Below the pieces are notes generated by a model. The model made no database searches. It had not been told where the DNA came from and was given only the letters and a program-made list of their open reading frames with translations. This document shows, in pieces, positions 20,360 to 30,361 of a stretch of 64,000 bases of DNA. The stretch comes from Diacronema lutheri (taxonomy: Eukaryota; Haptophyta; Pavlovophyceae; Pavlovales; Pavlovaceae): assembly GCA_019448385.1 (NCBI GenBank), contig JAGTXO010000011.1, positions 648,001 through 712,000 on the forward strand, written 5' to 3'. Within the stretch, counting starts at the first letter, position 1; the number at the start of each line of letters is the position of its first letter. Both the position numbers and the translations under genes were made by a program.

Positions 20360-20431
20360 TCACAGTGATCCCAGTGATGAGGAGACTCGAAAAACTTTTC
20401 GCCTTTCGCTCGCACCTTTGATCCTGCCAGG

Positions 20432-21490
20432 ATGGATCCTGCAGCGCACATGTCGGACACACTGGTGGAGGTCGTGCTGTGCGCGACGATCATCTGGTCG
20501 TGCTACCACGCCGACGTCGTGCTCACGCCAGCCGAGGCGGCGAGTGCGGCGCACCACCGGAGCCACGTGCTCAACGTGAGCTCGGCCGCGCTCGCCGCGT
20601 TTTCCAGCGCGGCGAGCATCTTGCTCGTGCTCGGCGAGCGACGCACGGACTCGCAGCGCGCACGGCGCGCATCGATGCTGGTCATGCCCGCCGTCGTGGC
20701 GCTCGGTCTCATCGGTGCGTTGCTGGGCGGCCTGGGCGCCGACCTCGGCCTGCTGCTCCTCCCGTGCTGCCAGGGCGTCCTGCCGCTCCAGCGGCTCGCA
20801 AACAGCGCGTGCGCGGTGGCGAGCGCCGCCGCGCTCGGCGCGCTGCGCATCCTCACGCTGTTCCGCTGGCGGGAGCAGGCGCGCATGCCATTGCTTGGCA
20901 CACCCGTGAGCGGCGACGCTGCGGGCGGCGGCGACGCCTCGTCTGCGGACGCGACGAGCCCCATCGCGCGCGCGGACGCGCAGGCCGTCGGCACGAAGCG
21001 GCGCGCGCCGCCGCTTCCGCGGATGACGGTGCCGCTGTGGATTGTCGTCGAGTGGTCACTCACGGTGGGCGCCATCCGGACCAACTCGCTCGGCTCGGTG
21101 ATCTGCAGCGACTTTTTGCAGAGCTGCGCGGGTGGGCATAACTTCCTCTTCGACTTTTGCGTATTCGTTGCATGGCCGGTCGGCTCGCTCGTCGCGGCTA
21201 CGATGGTGCTCGCCAACCAGCTCGGGCGGCGCGGCGGCTGCGCGCCGTGCCAAGGCAAGTGCGAGCGCACCACCGTGCTTGGCATCGCGCGTGGCCAGGT
21301 CGTGCTCGCCGTCGCGCAGCTCGCGGTCGTGTCCGCGAACGAGGTGCTTGGTAGCTCCGCAGCCTTTGTGACGCAGGGCGCGCAGCTGCAGCTCGGGCCC
21401 GGCATCGGCGCGCTTGGGCTGCACGTCGCGCTCGCGCTCGTGCGGCTGCGTTGGACCGCGCTCGCCATCGCAAGCATGGAGATGCTCTGA
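20432..21490 (+). CDS. multi-pass membrane protein of unknown function
   Basis: 352 aa, single exon. Seven or eight hydrophobic segments: about residues 10-30, 45-68, 80-112, 118-143, 198-216, 237-264, 284-310 and 318-350. A hydrophilic loop of about 50 residues (about 148-197) separates the first four from the rest. The spacing recalls seven-span proteins, but no diagnostic motif (rhodopsin lysine, DRY, transporter signature) is visible. Cysteines near 220-275 (CSDFLQSC, CAPCQGKC) could form disulfides or bind metal. It starts 72 bp after the kanadaptin-like gene on the same strand. Not recognised; the call rests on the long clean frame and membrane-like composition. Confidence 0.65.
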   Translation: MDPAAHMSDTLVEVVLCATIIWSCYHADVVLTPAEAASAAHHRSHVLNVSSAALAAFSSAASILLVLGERRTDSQRARRASMLVMPAVVALGLIGALLGGLGADLGLLLLPCCQGVLPLQRLANSACAVASAAALGALRILTLFRWREQARMPLLGTPVSGDAAGGGDASSADATSPIARADAQAVGTKRRAPPLPRMTVPLWIVVEWSLTVGAIRTNSLGSVICSDFLQSCAGGHNFLFDFCVFVAWPVGSLVAATMVLANQLGRRGGCAPCQGKCERTTVLGIARGQVVLAVAQLAVVSANEVLGSSAAFVTQGAQLQLGPGIGALGLHVALALVRLRWTALAIASMEML

Positions 21491-21687
21491 CCTGTGGGGT
21501 TGAGGTGCCCACTCGTCAGACCGTGACTCGGACTCATCCGCCCATTCTGAACCCTCGGACTTCCTCTGATGAGGCTCGGACTGATGACGTCACAACCGTC
21601 GGAGGTCGACGCGTGGACCACGCCTTATCGCCGCGCGGGCGCGCGAAACGAGGAGACGTGCGCGCCGCCTGCTAGATGCCGGCCGCC

Positions 21688-22961
21688 TCACTTGAAGTCG
21701 ACGCCGAGCTCGAGGAGCTTCTTGAACGCCTGCGCAAAGTCCTTAAAGAAGAGCGCCTCGTCCGCCGCGTACTTCTCGACGTGCGGCTTGAAGCGCGCGT
21801 CCCACACGAGCGCGAGGTCGGAGGGCAGCATCATCAGCTCGCCGGTCGGGTCCTCAAACTGCAGCGGGCCGGTCCACGGCTTGCCCTTGTGCGCCTTCTT
21901 GACGGTCCACGTGTTCTCGAGCATCTCGCGGAAGTACTCGTTCGACAGCGTCGTCTCCGCGCGCGTCCACGGGCCCCTGTTACGTGGTGCGGTGGAGGGC
22001 AGCGCGCGAGCGGCCGCGTGAGAACAAGCTCGCGAAACGGGCCGCGCGGGCGGGCGGAACGGCCAGCTTCCGCCACCGATGGTACCCGCAAGAAGGCGAC
22101 GTGCGCCCGAAGGCGACGTGCGCCCCTGGCCACTCCTCGCGCCCAGCGCCCTGCGTTCCGCGGCGCGCGCGCAGCGCACCAGTAACCGGACCGATCAGTA
22201 TGGCACCGGCCCAGTGCGTGCGCGCCGGAGAGCGCGACGATCTCCTGGTCGTTGAAGCCCATGCGATAAAAGATGTCGCGGATGTGCTGCGCCGTCTTCT
22301 CCTTGCCGTGGTCGCCCGCGTCCGCGCCGGGCAGGCGGCCGTCGGGCGTGAAGCGCTTGTCCTGCTCGGGCGGCGTCGCCTTGAGCGCGTCGCTACGACC
22401 CGGCCGGAAGCCAACGGTGGGCCCGCCGCACGCCTCGACAGCGAGCACACCGGCGTACACGTACAGGTCGGCATAAGATACGTTCGGGTGCGCGCGCTTC
22501 ACCGGCTCGAGCAACGCACGCGCGTGCTGCAGGCCGGCGTTGCCGCCGTGTTCCGACTCCGGCTTGAAGCGCATCGTCGCGCCGTCCGAGCCGCCCGTGC
22601 CCGACTTGACGTCGTACGTGCCCGCGCAATGCCAGGCGAGGCGCACCATCATTGGCGCGATCGCGCCGCCGCCGCCGTTGCTCGCGCCGTCCACCCCCGG
22701 GTTGGTGGCCGTCTCCGACTCAAGGAGCTCGAGCAGATCGTCACGCAGCTTGTACCAGTCGACGGCGCCCGGCGCGGCGGCCTTGCAAAGCGATGGCGCC
22801 GGGTGCGCGCCCATGCCGATGGCAAACGCCGACGCCGACGCGGCCGCCGCGACCGCCGCTGTCGTGCCGCGCGCGACGTTGCGAGCCGAGAGGGCCGACC
22901 GAGCGGCCGCAAAGACGCGCGTTGCGAACATGTTTGCGGATGGCCGTGCACCCTTTCTCAT
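21688..22961 (-). CDS. CCP1: cytochrome c peroxidase, two exons, mitochondrial
   Basis: Exons 22961-22180 and 21976-21688 (203-bp intron, GTGCG donor) give 356 aa. The start is the first in-frame ATG; a second at 22931 would give [20 protein letters not shown], a classic Arg/Ala mitochondrial presequence, followed by a hydrophobic sorting stretch as in yeast CCP. Class I heme peroxidase: distal [13 protein letters not shown] (Arg, Trp, His), proximal [12 protein letters not shown] (heme-ligand His), and GYWGPWT with the tryptophan that carries the radical in CCP. The last motif is rebuilt exactly by the splice (TG|G). It reduces hydrogen peroxide with electrons from cytochrome c in the intermembrane space. 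Class I enzymes in algae are often CCP/APX hybrids, so some ascorbate activity cannot be excluded. Confidence 0.85.
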
Positions 22962-23011
22962 TGGCCTTTTTTCGTCAGCCACGATGGCGGCTCACTACTT
23001 AGACTCGAGTG

Positions 23012-23059
23012 CTTCAAGTCAGCACATCGCGTGCACTTCAAGTCAGCACATCGCGTGAC
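23012..23059. repeat. 24-bp tandem duplication between CCP1 and the filamin-like gene
   Basis: Two near-exact copies of CTTCAAGTCAGCACATCGCG plus the next bases, offset 24 bp, in the 284-bp region between two divergent starts. A duplicated regulatory site is possible but only inferred from position. Confidence 0.7.
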
Positions 23060-23245
23060 CACCACGTGGCCGTCACGACGGCCGCAGGTCGACGCTTGGA
23101 CATCGGCACACAAAGAGAGAACCTACTGAGCGGTCGACCGCCAGCATCATCAAGTGACATCATCACATCAACTGGCCAGTCGGGACTCGGGTCCAGCTGA
23201 TCGGGGTCGAAGAAAAATGGACGGCACATTCTGCATTTGAACGCG

Positions 23246-26200
23246 ATGGAGAACGGCTCGCTCATGCGCAGCACGGGCGGCTTCAGCGAGGCGATGCTGC
23301 GCAAGCTGCACGACGCGTGCGCGGTGCGCAATCGCCATGGACTCGAGCACGCGCCCGTTCTGTCGCCTGGCGGTACGCACGTTGCGCGCGGACAGCGCGA
23401 CGGCGCGGTCGAAGTCGTCCACGCAGCATCGGGCGTGCGCGTGCGGCTCTTTGGGGGGGGCGGCGATCAGCCGGCGAACGGTGGCGAGGCGTACGCTTGG
23501 CACGAGACCGCGCTGAGCGACCGGCCGCTGCCGCTTAATGGCGACGGCGACCACGTGCCCGCGCCGAGCGCGGCACGGTTTCTTGCGGCTCCGCTGTGGC
23601 TCACGCCCGCGCCCACGCCGCGCGCGGACCCGCGCGGCGGCGGCGCGAAGGCCGAGCGGGCACGGCCGGCACCGGAGTCCACGCCGCGCGCCGCCACGCC
23701 GCCGACTCGCGCGCCGGCCGCCACACGCGCGCGCGCGCAGCCCGGGCTGGCGGCGAGCGGCGCGCCTTTTCCGCCAAAGGCCGGCTGGCCGCTCGGCGAA
23801 GCGCACCCGGCGATGTGCGAGATCGTTGGCGATGGCGCGCGCAGCGGCGTCGCGCGCCAGCCCGGCGCATTTCGCGTGCTCCTGCGCGACGCGACGGGCG
23901 CGCCGGCGAGCCGCGGTGGCGAGCTGCTGCGCGCGAGCGCGCGTGGCCCGGCGCCGATGCACGTGACCACGTTTGACGAGGGCGGCGGCAGCTGCGAGGT
24001 GCGGTACGAGGCCACGCAGTCTGGCACATACCGGATCGCGCTCTCCCTTGGGCGCGGCGCGCACGCGCTCGCCGGCTCGCCGCTGCTTCTCGCGCTCGCG
24101 CCCGCGCCCGCCGGCGTGCCACGGTGCATTGTGCGCGGCGCCGGCACGGTCACCGCAACTGCGGGCGAGGAAGCTTGGTTTGAGGTGTGCGCCGAGGGCA
24201 CGGCGGCGGCGGGCGCGCGCCTTGCCGCGCCGGCTGGCAGCAGCGGTTCGCGCGCGGTGGGCGCGGCTGCCGCCGCGGCTGGCGCAGGGCTCTGGGCTGG
24301 AGGCATCCGAGTTGTGCTCTGGCCCGCCCTGCCGCACGCGCCCGCCGACGCGTACGACGCCGCCGCCATCGCCGACGACGAGGAGGGCGACGACGCGCGC
24401 GACGCGCATTCGGGCGGCGCGCGACGCGCACCGGTGCTCGGGCGCGTGGTCGAGAGCGCGCCGGGCATCTTTGACGTGACATACACGCCAACCGTCGCTG
24501 GCGCGCACGTGCTGCACGTGACAGTTGATAGTAACCGTCACCATGCAGCAGCAGCAGCAGCGGTAACGGCGACGGCATCGGCAGCGGCGGCCATCGCCCA
24601 CCCGTCCGCGCGCGCTTCGCACGCGGGCGCGCGCGCGAGCCGCGCGGGCGCGCCAGGCGGCGGCGCATCCGGACTGCGGGCATCCGGACTTCACCTGCCG
24701 GGCAGCCCGTTCGACGTGACGGTGCACCCCGCGCGCGCGCACGCGAGCACGAGCGAGGCACGGTGGAGCGCGCGCGATGCGCAGTCGAGCGCGCGCCCCG
24801 GCGGTCCGCCCGAGCAGCGCACGGACGGTCCGGACGGTCTGGTGGGCGCCCACGCGGTGCTCGAGCTGGAGGCGGGTGGGTGCGTGCGCGCGGACATCGT
24901 GGCGCGCGATCGGCACGGTACCCGTTGCGTATATGGCGGTGAGCGTTTCGTCGTGCGCGCCGCGCCCGCCGGCGCCCCCGCCGGCACGGGCGCGGGCGTG
25001 CGCGCCGTCGAGTGCGCGGAGCAGCGGATTGGCGGGCACGTCGATAAGTACTACGCGCAGCTGCAGCTCGACCGGGTGGGCGAGTACGAGCTGGCCACGT
25101 GGCTGCACGCGCACGCGCCGCTGCCGCTCGCCGCCGCGCAGCTCGGCATGGACGCCGCATCCGAGCCGCGCGCGCGGAGTGGCGCGGACGATGGCGTCGA
25201 GAGCGCGGTGCGCGACTCCGGACGCTCGGCCAGTCCGGGAGGAGAAGGGCGCGCGCCGGAGCCGCTCGGCGTGGGCGGCTCGGCGCGCGTGCGCGTGCGC
25301 GCGGGCCCTGCGGCGGCCGGCTGCTGCGCGCTGCGCGGCGCTGACGCGCTGCTGCGCGCGGCTGCGAGCGCGCGGCTTGAGGTTGTGCTGCAGGCCGCCG
25401 ATGCGTTTGGCAATTGGGCGGAGCGTGGCGGCGAGGTGGTCACGGCGCGGCTGGAGCACGACCCGCAGATCGATGGCGTCGACGAGGGCGAGGGCGGCGA
25501 GGGGCGCAGTGGGGATGCACGCGCCGAGCGGGCAGGCGTGAAGGACGCCAATGGGGGCGGCGAGGGCGGCGCCGACGAAGGCGAAGACGACGCTGGCGCA
25601 GGCGACGAAGGGGTTGGGTTTCTAACGGCCGAGGCAGCGCGCTGGCACGGCGGCGCGGAGCCACGCTTGCGCAAAGGGGCGCACGTGCGCTGGAAGGACG
25701 CTGGCGACGGCAGCTACGCGCTGCGCTGGGTTGAGTACGTGGCGTGCTCGGGCCGGCTGCACGTGCAGCTGGGCGGTGCTGCCGTGCGCGGCTCGCCGTT
25801 TGAATTCCGCGTGGCGCCCGCGCGCGCACACGCGCCGCGCTGCGAGCTTCGCTGGGCGGACGAGGGCCGCAGTGGCAACAGCGGCGGCGGCGCGGTCTGT
25901 GCGGCCGGCGAGCGGATCGCGCTGCTGCTGCGCACGCGCGACGCGTACGGCAACGTCGTGCGCGTGGGCGGCGAGCGCGTGTCTGCTCGGCTCGAGCTGC
26001 TCGACGCCGCGGCGCCGGCCGACGCGCTCCCGCGCGCCGCGAGCGGGGCGCGCGACAGCGGCGGGCGGCCACTCGCGGCGGCGCACGCCCCTCCGCCCGC
26101 GCCCGCCCTGCCCGTGCACGTGGCCGACCTCGCGAACGGCACGTACCTCCTCTCGTGCGCGCCAGCCGTCGCCGGCGCGCATGTGCTGCTCGTCGCGATG

Positions 26201-28729
26201 AATAACGAGGCGATCGGCGGCGCACCGGTGCGGATTGACGTGCGCGCGGGCGCGGCGCACGCGCCGAGCTGCCGGCTCGAAGCGATGCCCTCGGCGGTGC
26301 GCGCGGGAGAGCCGTTACGCCTGATCGCCTGGGCAGCTGACCGTTTCGGCAACCGCACGGCGTTGCGCGCGCAGCGCGAGAGCGCGGACGGCGCGGGCGG
26401 TGGGGACGGCGGGCGTTTCGAGCTGCGCGTGGACGCGGCCGCGCAGCCGGATGGCGACGACGACCGCGCGTATGCAGGCGCCGGCGTTTCGGCAGCGGCG
26501 GCCGCTGCGGACGGATGGCCGCACTGGCTGAGCTGTAACGGCGAGCGGCTGCACGATGGCGGCCGCGCACAGCTCGACCTTGCGCCCTACACGGCCGCGC
26601 GCGCCGCTCCGGGCAGCACTGGCGGCGGCGCGCGCAGCGACGGCGGCGTGGCTGCGCTCAGAGCGCGCGAAACGCGGCCTCGCTGCGACTTGCGCGAACT
26701 CAGCGAGCAAGGCGGCAATGATGGCAGTCATGGCAGTCATGGCAGTTATGGCGCCACGCTCGTCGCCACGCGCAGCGCGCGCCTGTTCATCAGCGTGACG
26801 CTCGACGGGCGGCACGTTGCGGGCTCGCCCGCAGTCTGCGCGGTGCGAGCAGCAGCGCCCGACGCGTCGCGTTGCGCGCTGCACGGCGCTGCGCTGCGCG
26901 GCGGCATCGCGGGCTCCCGCTGGGAATTGTATGCGCACCTCGCCGACCGTTGGGGCAACGTGTGTGGGGATGCGGACGAGCCGTTTGGCGGCGGGCCGGG
27001 CGGCGCGGCCGAGCACGAGGACGCGAGGTCACCGCTGCGCGCCTCGCTCCGCCTCGTGAGGCGCGGCGCGGGCGCGCCCGGCGGGCGTGCCGGTGACGCG
27101 GCCAACGGCGCGGAGGTGGACTGCGTGGTCTCCTTCGAGCCGAGCGCGCTCTCGGTGTCGCCGTTCGCGCGACCTCCGGGCGCGCCCGGCTTCGACGGCA
27201 GCGCGCACGGCGGCGCGCGCGGCGGCACGATGGGCGCGTGCGCGTTGACGGCCGTGCGCGGAAGTTGCGTCGCATACCGCGCGGGGCAGTACGACCTGAG
27301 CGTCTGGTTGGCAGAAGGTGGCGCGTTGCTGCCCGGCTGCCCACACAGCCTCACGATCGCGCCCGCCGAGACCGTCGCGCGCGCATCGACGGCCGACGGG
27401 CCGGGGGTCTCGCGCGCGCGCGTGGGCGCCGTCGCTCGATGTGTCCTCGTCGCGCGCGACGGGTGGGGTAACGCGCGGCACGTCGGCGGCGATTCGGTCG
27501 AGCTCGCGTGCAGCGGGCCGGGCAACGCGCGCGCGATGCGCGTGCGCGACCGCGCGGACGGCAGTTACGTTTGTGAGTATGTTGTCGATACACCGGGCGA
27601 GTACCGGCTTTCGGTGCTCGTCGCGAGGGCGCACGCCGCAGGCTCGCCGTTCGCCGTGCGCGCGACGGTGGGCGACGGCGACGGCGACGACGAGATCGAC
27701 GAGCAGGCGGAAGGGGAGGAGGAGGACGACGACGAAGAGGGAGAGGAGGTGGTGGAGGAGGGCTGGGATACACAAGGCGGCGCGCCGCTGCCGAGCCAGC
27801 GGCGCGTCTCTGGCGGCGCGTGGCGCGCCGCGGGCAGCTGCGCGATCAGCGGGCGGCCAGCCGCGCCGACCAGCCCGGCGCCGACCAGCCCGCGCGCCGA
27901 GGGCGCGGCGCGAGCTCAGCCCGCCGTGGCGTTGCGCGCCGATGCTCGTGACGATGGCGCGCCGCTCGCCATGCTGCTCGCCACGCAGAGCGATGGCGGC
28001 GCGGGCGTGCCGCGCTCGCGGCACGCACCACACACCGATGGCGCGCGACGGCGTGCGCACGGTAGTCACTGCGCGGCGCGCGGCGACGGGCTGAGCGCGG
28101 CCAAGGCGGGCATTGCGAGCGTCTTCGAGCTGCACACCTCCGACGCGCACGGCGAGCGCTGCGACGGCGGCGGCTCGCCACCGCTCGTGCGAGCCGCGTC
28201 GGGCATGCCGCCGCTCGCCGGCGCGCGTGCGCGCGAAGTGCGCGACGGCGTGTGGCAGTGCTCGTACGCGCCGACGCGCGCGGGCGCTCTGCTCATCGAC
28301 GTGCTCACCGCGGACGGCGCGCACGTCCTCGGCAGTCCGTTCTCGGTCGCCGTCGTCGCAGGACCGACGTCCGCGGCGGCGAGCGCGGCGGTCGGGCTCG
28401 CCACGCACGCCGTCGTCGCGGGCGTACAGGCGCGCTTCGCCATCCAGGCGCGCGACGACTTTGGCAACCGGCGCAACGATGGCGGCGACCCGTTCGAGGC
28501 CCACCTCGTGCGCACAGGCGGTGCGCGTGCGCCGATGGGCGCGACGGACGCGCCTGCAGACGGCGCGGCGAGCGAGTGGTCAGGCGCGCAAGTCATCGAC
28601 TGCGCGGACGGCACCTACCTTTGCACTTTCACGGCGCCAAAGCAAACGGGCGCCCACGAGCTGCACGTCACGCTGCGCGGTGCGCACCTGCGCGGCTCAC
28701 CCTACGCAGTCGACGTTCGGCACGCGTGA
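23246..28729 (+). CDS. large filamin-repeat protein
   Basis: 1,827 aa, single exon. The ATG at 23246 is chosen over an earlier TTG. The protein consists largely of about ten immunoglobulin-like filamin repeats, each ending with the typical strand G-(S/A/C)-P-(F/Y/L/V/H): AGSPLLLALAPA, PGSPFDVTVHPA, RGSPFEFRVAPA, GGAPVRIDVRAG, AGSPAVCAVRAA, PGCPHSLTIAPA, AGSPFAVRATVG, LGSPFSVAVVAG and RGSPYAVDVRHA. Many are preceded by D-G-x-Y-x-(C/L) strands (DGSYVCEYV, DGTYLCTFT) and by DxxGN turns. There is no calponin-homology actin-binding domain, signal peptide or membrane span, so it is not a classical filamin. Acidic low-complexity linkers (about 25,460-25,620 and 27,670-27,760) interrupt the repeats. 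A scaffold role in the cytoskeleton or flagellum is inferred. Confidence 0.8.
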   Translation: MENGSLMRSTGGFSEAMLRKLHDACAVRNRHGLEHAPVLSPGGTHVARGQRDGAVEVVHAASGVRVRLFGGGGDQPANGGEAYAWHETALSDRPLPLNGDGDHVPAPSAARFLAAPLWLTPAPTPRADPRGGGAKAERARPAPESTPRAATPPTRAPAATRARAQPGLAASGAPFPPKAGWPLGEAHPAMCEIVGDGARSGVARQPGAFRVLLRDATGAPASRGGELLRASARGPAPMHVTTFDEGGGSCEVRYEATQSGTYRIALSLGRGAHALAGSPLLLALAPAPAGVPRCIVRGAGTVTATAGEEAWFEVCAEGTAAAGARLAAPAGSSGSRAVGAAAAAAGAGLWAGGIRVVLWPALPHAPADAYDAAAIADDEEGDDARDAHSGGARRAPVLGRVVESAPGIFDVTYTPTVAGAHVLHVTVDSNRHHAAAAAAVTATASAAAAIAHPSARASHAGARASRAGAPGGGASGLRASGLHLPGSPFDVTVHPARAHASTSEARWSARDAQSSARPGGPPEQRTDGPDGLVGAHAVLELEAGGCVRADIVARDRHGTRCVYGGERFVVRAAPAGAPAGTGAGVRAVECAEQRIGGHVDKYYAQLQLDRVGEYELATWLHAHAPLPLAAAQLGMDAASEPRARSGADDGVESAVRDSGRSASPGGEGRAPEPLGVGGSARVRVRAGPAAAGCCALRGADALLRAAASARLEVVLQAADAFGNWAERGGEVVTARLEHDPQIDGVDEGEGGEGRSGDARAERAGVKDANGGGEGGADEGEDDAGAGDEGVGFLTAEAARWHGGAEPRLRKGAHVRWKDAGDGSYALRWVEYVACSGRLHVQLGGAAVRGSPFEFRVAPARAHAPRCELRWADEGRSGNSGGGAVCAAGERIALLLRTRDAYGNVVRVGGERVSARLELLDAAAPADALPRAASGARDSGGRPLAAAHAPPPAPALPVHVADLANGTYLLSCAPAVAGAHVLLVAMNNEAIGGAPVRIDVRAGAAHAPSCRLEAMPSAVRAGEPLRLIAWAADRFGNRTALRAQRESADGAGGGDGGRFELRVDAAAQPDGDDDRAYAGAGVSAAAAAADGWPHWLSCNGERLHDGGRAQLDLAPYTAARAAPGSTGGGARSDGGVAALRARETRPRCDLRELSEQGGNDGSHGSHGSYGATLVATRSARLFISVTLDGRHVAGSPAVCAVRAAAPDASRCALHGAALRGGIAGSRWELYAHLADRWGNVCGDADEPFGGGPGGAAEHEDARSPLRASLRLVRRGAGAPGGRAGDAANGAEVDCVVSFEPSALSVSPFARPPGAPGFDGSAHGGARGGTMGACALTAVRGSCVAYRAGQYDLSVWLAEGGALLPGCPHSLTIAPAETVARASTADGPGVSRARVGAVARCVLVARDGWGNARHVGGDSVELACSGPGNARAMRVRDRADGSYVCEYVVDTPGEYRLSVLVARAHAAGSPFAVRATVGDGDGDDEIDEQAEGEEEDDDEEGEEVVEEGWDTQGGAPLPSQRRVSGGAWRAAGSCAISGRPAAPTSPAPTSPRAEGAARAQPAVALRADARDDGAPLAMLLATQSDGGAGVPRSRHAPHTDGARRRAHGSHCAARGDGLSAAKAGIASVFELHTSDAHGERCDGGGSPPLVRAASGMPPLAGARAREVRDGVWQCSYAPTRAGALLIDVLTADGAHVLGSPFSVAVVAGPTSAAASAAVGLATHAVVAGVQARFAIQARDDFGNRRNDGGDPFEAHLVRTGGARAPMGATDAPADGAASEWSGAQVIDCADGTYLCTFTAPKQTGAHELHVTLRGAHLRGSPYAVDVRHA

Positions 28730-28753
28730 CTCGCAATGTGCGCCTAGGCGCCG

Positions 28754-29347
28754 CTAGCTCGCCATCGCCTTCTGGAAGATTTCAATCATCGCCACTACCT
28801 CGCTGTCGCCCGCATGCTTCTGAAAGGCGATCGGCCCCGACTCCATCACGTCCTTGAGCACCGCCTGCATCTTTGGGTTCTGCAGCACCGCCATGAGCTC
28901 GACGTTGCCGGCGAGCTTCTTGACTGTCTCCGGGCTCATCCCGCCCGGCAGCACAGAGATGCCCTCCGCCTGCGCGCTCGCAAACGGGTCGATTGCGTCC
29001 TCGCTCGCGCCGCCCTCGCCCTTGCGGAACGAGCGCTCGAGGTTGTCGGCGTTGAATCTGTCAACGATGGACGGGTCCGCCTCGCCCTGCTTGCGCGCGA
29101 GCACCAGCCGGCGCACGAGGTCGCCCTTCTCAAAGCACCCAGCAAAGTTGACGCCGCGCAGCTCGAGCTCCGCTTTGATGTCGCCCACGGACATTTGCGC
29201 GACGCGCTCAAACTCGCCGTCGAGCGATTCGGACATCGATATGCCCCGCGCGCCCGAGGCGAGGACCCGCAGTGGCGTCAGGGCGGTCCCGCATCTCGGC
29301 ATCTGGATGCCGACAATGGTCCAGGTGCACATGGCAATCGCCGCCAT
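28754..29347 (-). CDS. SAP-like plus STI1/DP-domain protein
   Basis: 197 aa from the ATG at 29347. The N-terminal 37 residues (hydrophobic, then Arg/Ser) could be a targeting sequence. Residues about 52-85 (MSVGDIKAELELRGVNFAGC then KGDLVRRLV) match the helix-hairpin-helix pattern of SAP/ARMET-like domains. Residues about 150-197 (NVELMAVLQNPKMQAVLKDV and EVVAMIEIFQKAM) match the STI1/DP domain of Hsp70 cochaperones such as Hip, Sti1 and Tic40. A cochaperone role in an organelle is an inference. Its 3' end lies only 24 bp from the stop codon of the filamin-like gene, so the two transcripts very likely overlap at their 3' ends. Confidence 0.7.
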   Translation of the reverse strand: MAAIAMCTWTIVGIQMPRCGTALTPLRVLASGARGISMSESLDGEFERVAQMSVGDIKAELELRGVNFAGCFEKGDLVRRLVLARKQGEADPSIVDRFNADNLERSFRKGEGGASEDAIDPFASAQAEGISVLPGGMSPETVKKLAGNVELMAVLQNPKMQAVLKDVMESGPIAFQKHAGDSEVVAMIEIFQKAMAS

Positions 29348-29431
29348 CGTCGCACTTTTGAAAAATGGGATCGCAAGTTTTGATTTTGAGTGGCAGAGAA
29401 AGAGGTGCGACGCGCGCGTTTGACCGGTTTG
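29348..29431. promoter_or_regulatory. bidirectional intergenic region, relatively AT-rich
   Basis: 84 bp between divergent ATGs, with a clear AT-rich core (CTTTTGAAAAATGGGATCGC, TTTTGATTTTGAG). A shared promoter is inferred from position and composition. Confidence 0.45.
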
Positions 29432-30361
29432 ATGACTATGCACTCGCGCGCGGCCCGGGAGCTCCGGCCGCCGCACCCTCGCCGGTGGGTGCTGGTCGGC
29501 TCGTTGGCGACCGCGCGCGTGATTGCTATTGTGGGGCTCGCGCTGCTCGCGGCGGGCGCGCTCATTATGCAGACGAGCGACGCCAACGTGGCGGACTCGT
29601 CGCGCGCCGAGCGCCGGGCGGCTGCCCACGCAGAGGCGCCCGAGCCGACCTACTGCCCGAACGACAGGCTCAAGGAGGCATACCGCATGAATATGGACAA
29701 GACCTCGCCGCACTATCGCCAGTGCGCGCAGATCTGCCTCAAGCCGAACCTGAAATCTGTCGCGGGAAACCATGGCGTGCTCTTTGGCTCGACGTGCTTC
29801 CGCCAAGGCTGCACGCAGCTTGCCGGCGAGGACGACCGCGCGGGTAACCACATCTACTTCTTCAGCTGCCCCGAGCCTGAGGTGCTGGGCACGCGCGCGT
29901 CCGCGCGGCACAGGCGGCGCGGGAACTCAACCGCTCGCTCGGATGAGCCGAAGCCGACGCCGACGCCCGCGCCAGCGCCCCAAGCGACGCCGAAGCCGAC
30001 GCCGAAGCCGACGCCAAAGCCGGCGCCGACGCCGAAGCCGACGCCCTCGCCATCGCCAAAGGCTGCGCACGCGCCCACGCCCACACCGGCGCCCACGCGC
30101 CGCTCCACAGCGCCGACGCCGACGCCGACGCCCGACCCGCACGGGAGGCACGCAAGGTCGACGCCGGTGCCCACCCCCACCCCAGTTCCCTCGCGCCACG
30201 AGCGCACCAGACACCCGGTGCCGACGCCAACACCGGCGCCCTCGCGGCACCACCATCCGACGCCGACGCCGACGCCTTTGGCGCACGGGTCGCGCGCGGG
30301 AAAAGCTGTGGTGGGAGCGCAGGTTTCGGCGGCGAACAGAAATCGCACGTCGGCGCGATGA
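29432..30361 (+). CDS. type II membrane protein with Pro/Thr-rich C-terminus
   Basis: 309 aa from the ATG at 29432; an in-frame GTG lies 42 bp upstream, and a second ATG is at 29438. A basic N-terminus ([11 protein letters not shown]) precedes one hydrophobic span ([17 protein letters not shown]), so the rest should face the lumen or outside. The next about 100 residues hold six cysteines in a compact pattern ([49 protein letters not shown]), likely a disulfide-bonded domain. The last about 130 residues are PTPTPxP and [10 protein letters not shown] repeats with scattered Arg/His. Such Thr/Pro tails are commonly O-glycosylated. Not recognised as a named family; a Golgi or cell-surface protein is inferred. 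Confidence 0.65.
   Translation: MTMHSRAARELRPPHPRRWVLVGSLATARVIAIVGLALLAAGALIMQTSDANVADSSRAERRAAAHAEAPEPTYCPNDRLKEAYRMNMDKTSPHYRQCAQICLKPNLKSVAGNHGVLFGSTCFRQGCTQLAGEDDRAGNHIYFFSCPEPEVLGTRASARHRRRGNSTARSDEPKPTPTPAPAPQATPKPTPKPTPKPAPTPKPTPSPSPKAAHAPTPTPAPTRRSTAPTPTPTPDPHGRHARSTPVPTPTPVPSRHERTRHPVPTPTPAPSRHHHPTPTPTPLAHGSRAGKAVVGAQVSAANRNRTSAR

Noticed and set aside
21585-21592. TGACGTCA palindrome as a CRE/bZIP site
   Set aside because: It lies between two convergent gene ends, not in a promoter, and an 8-bp match is expected by chance in a window of this size.
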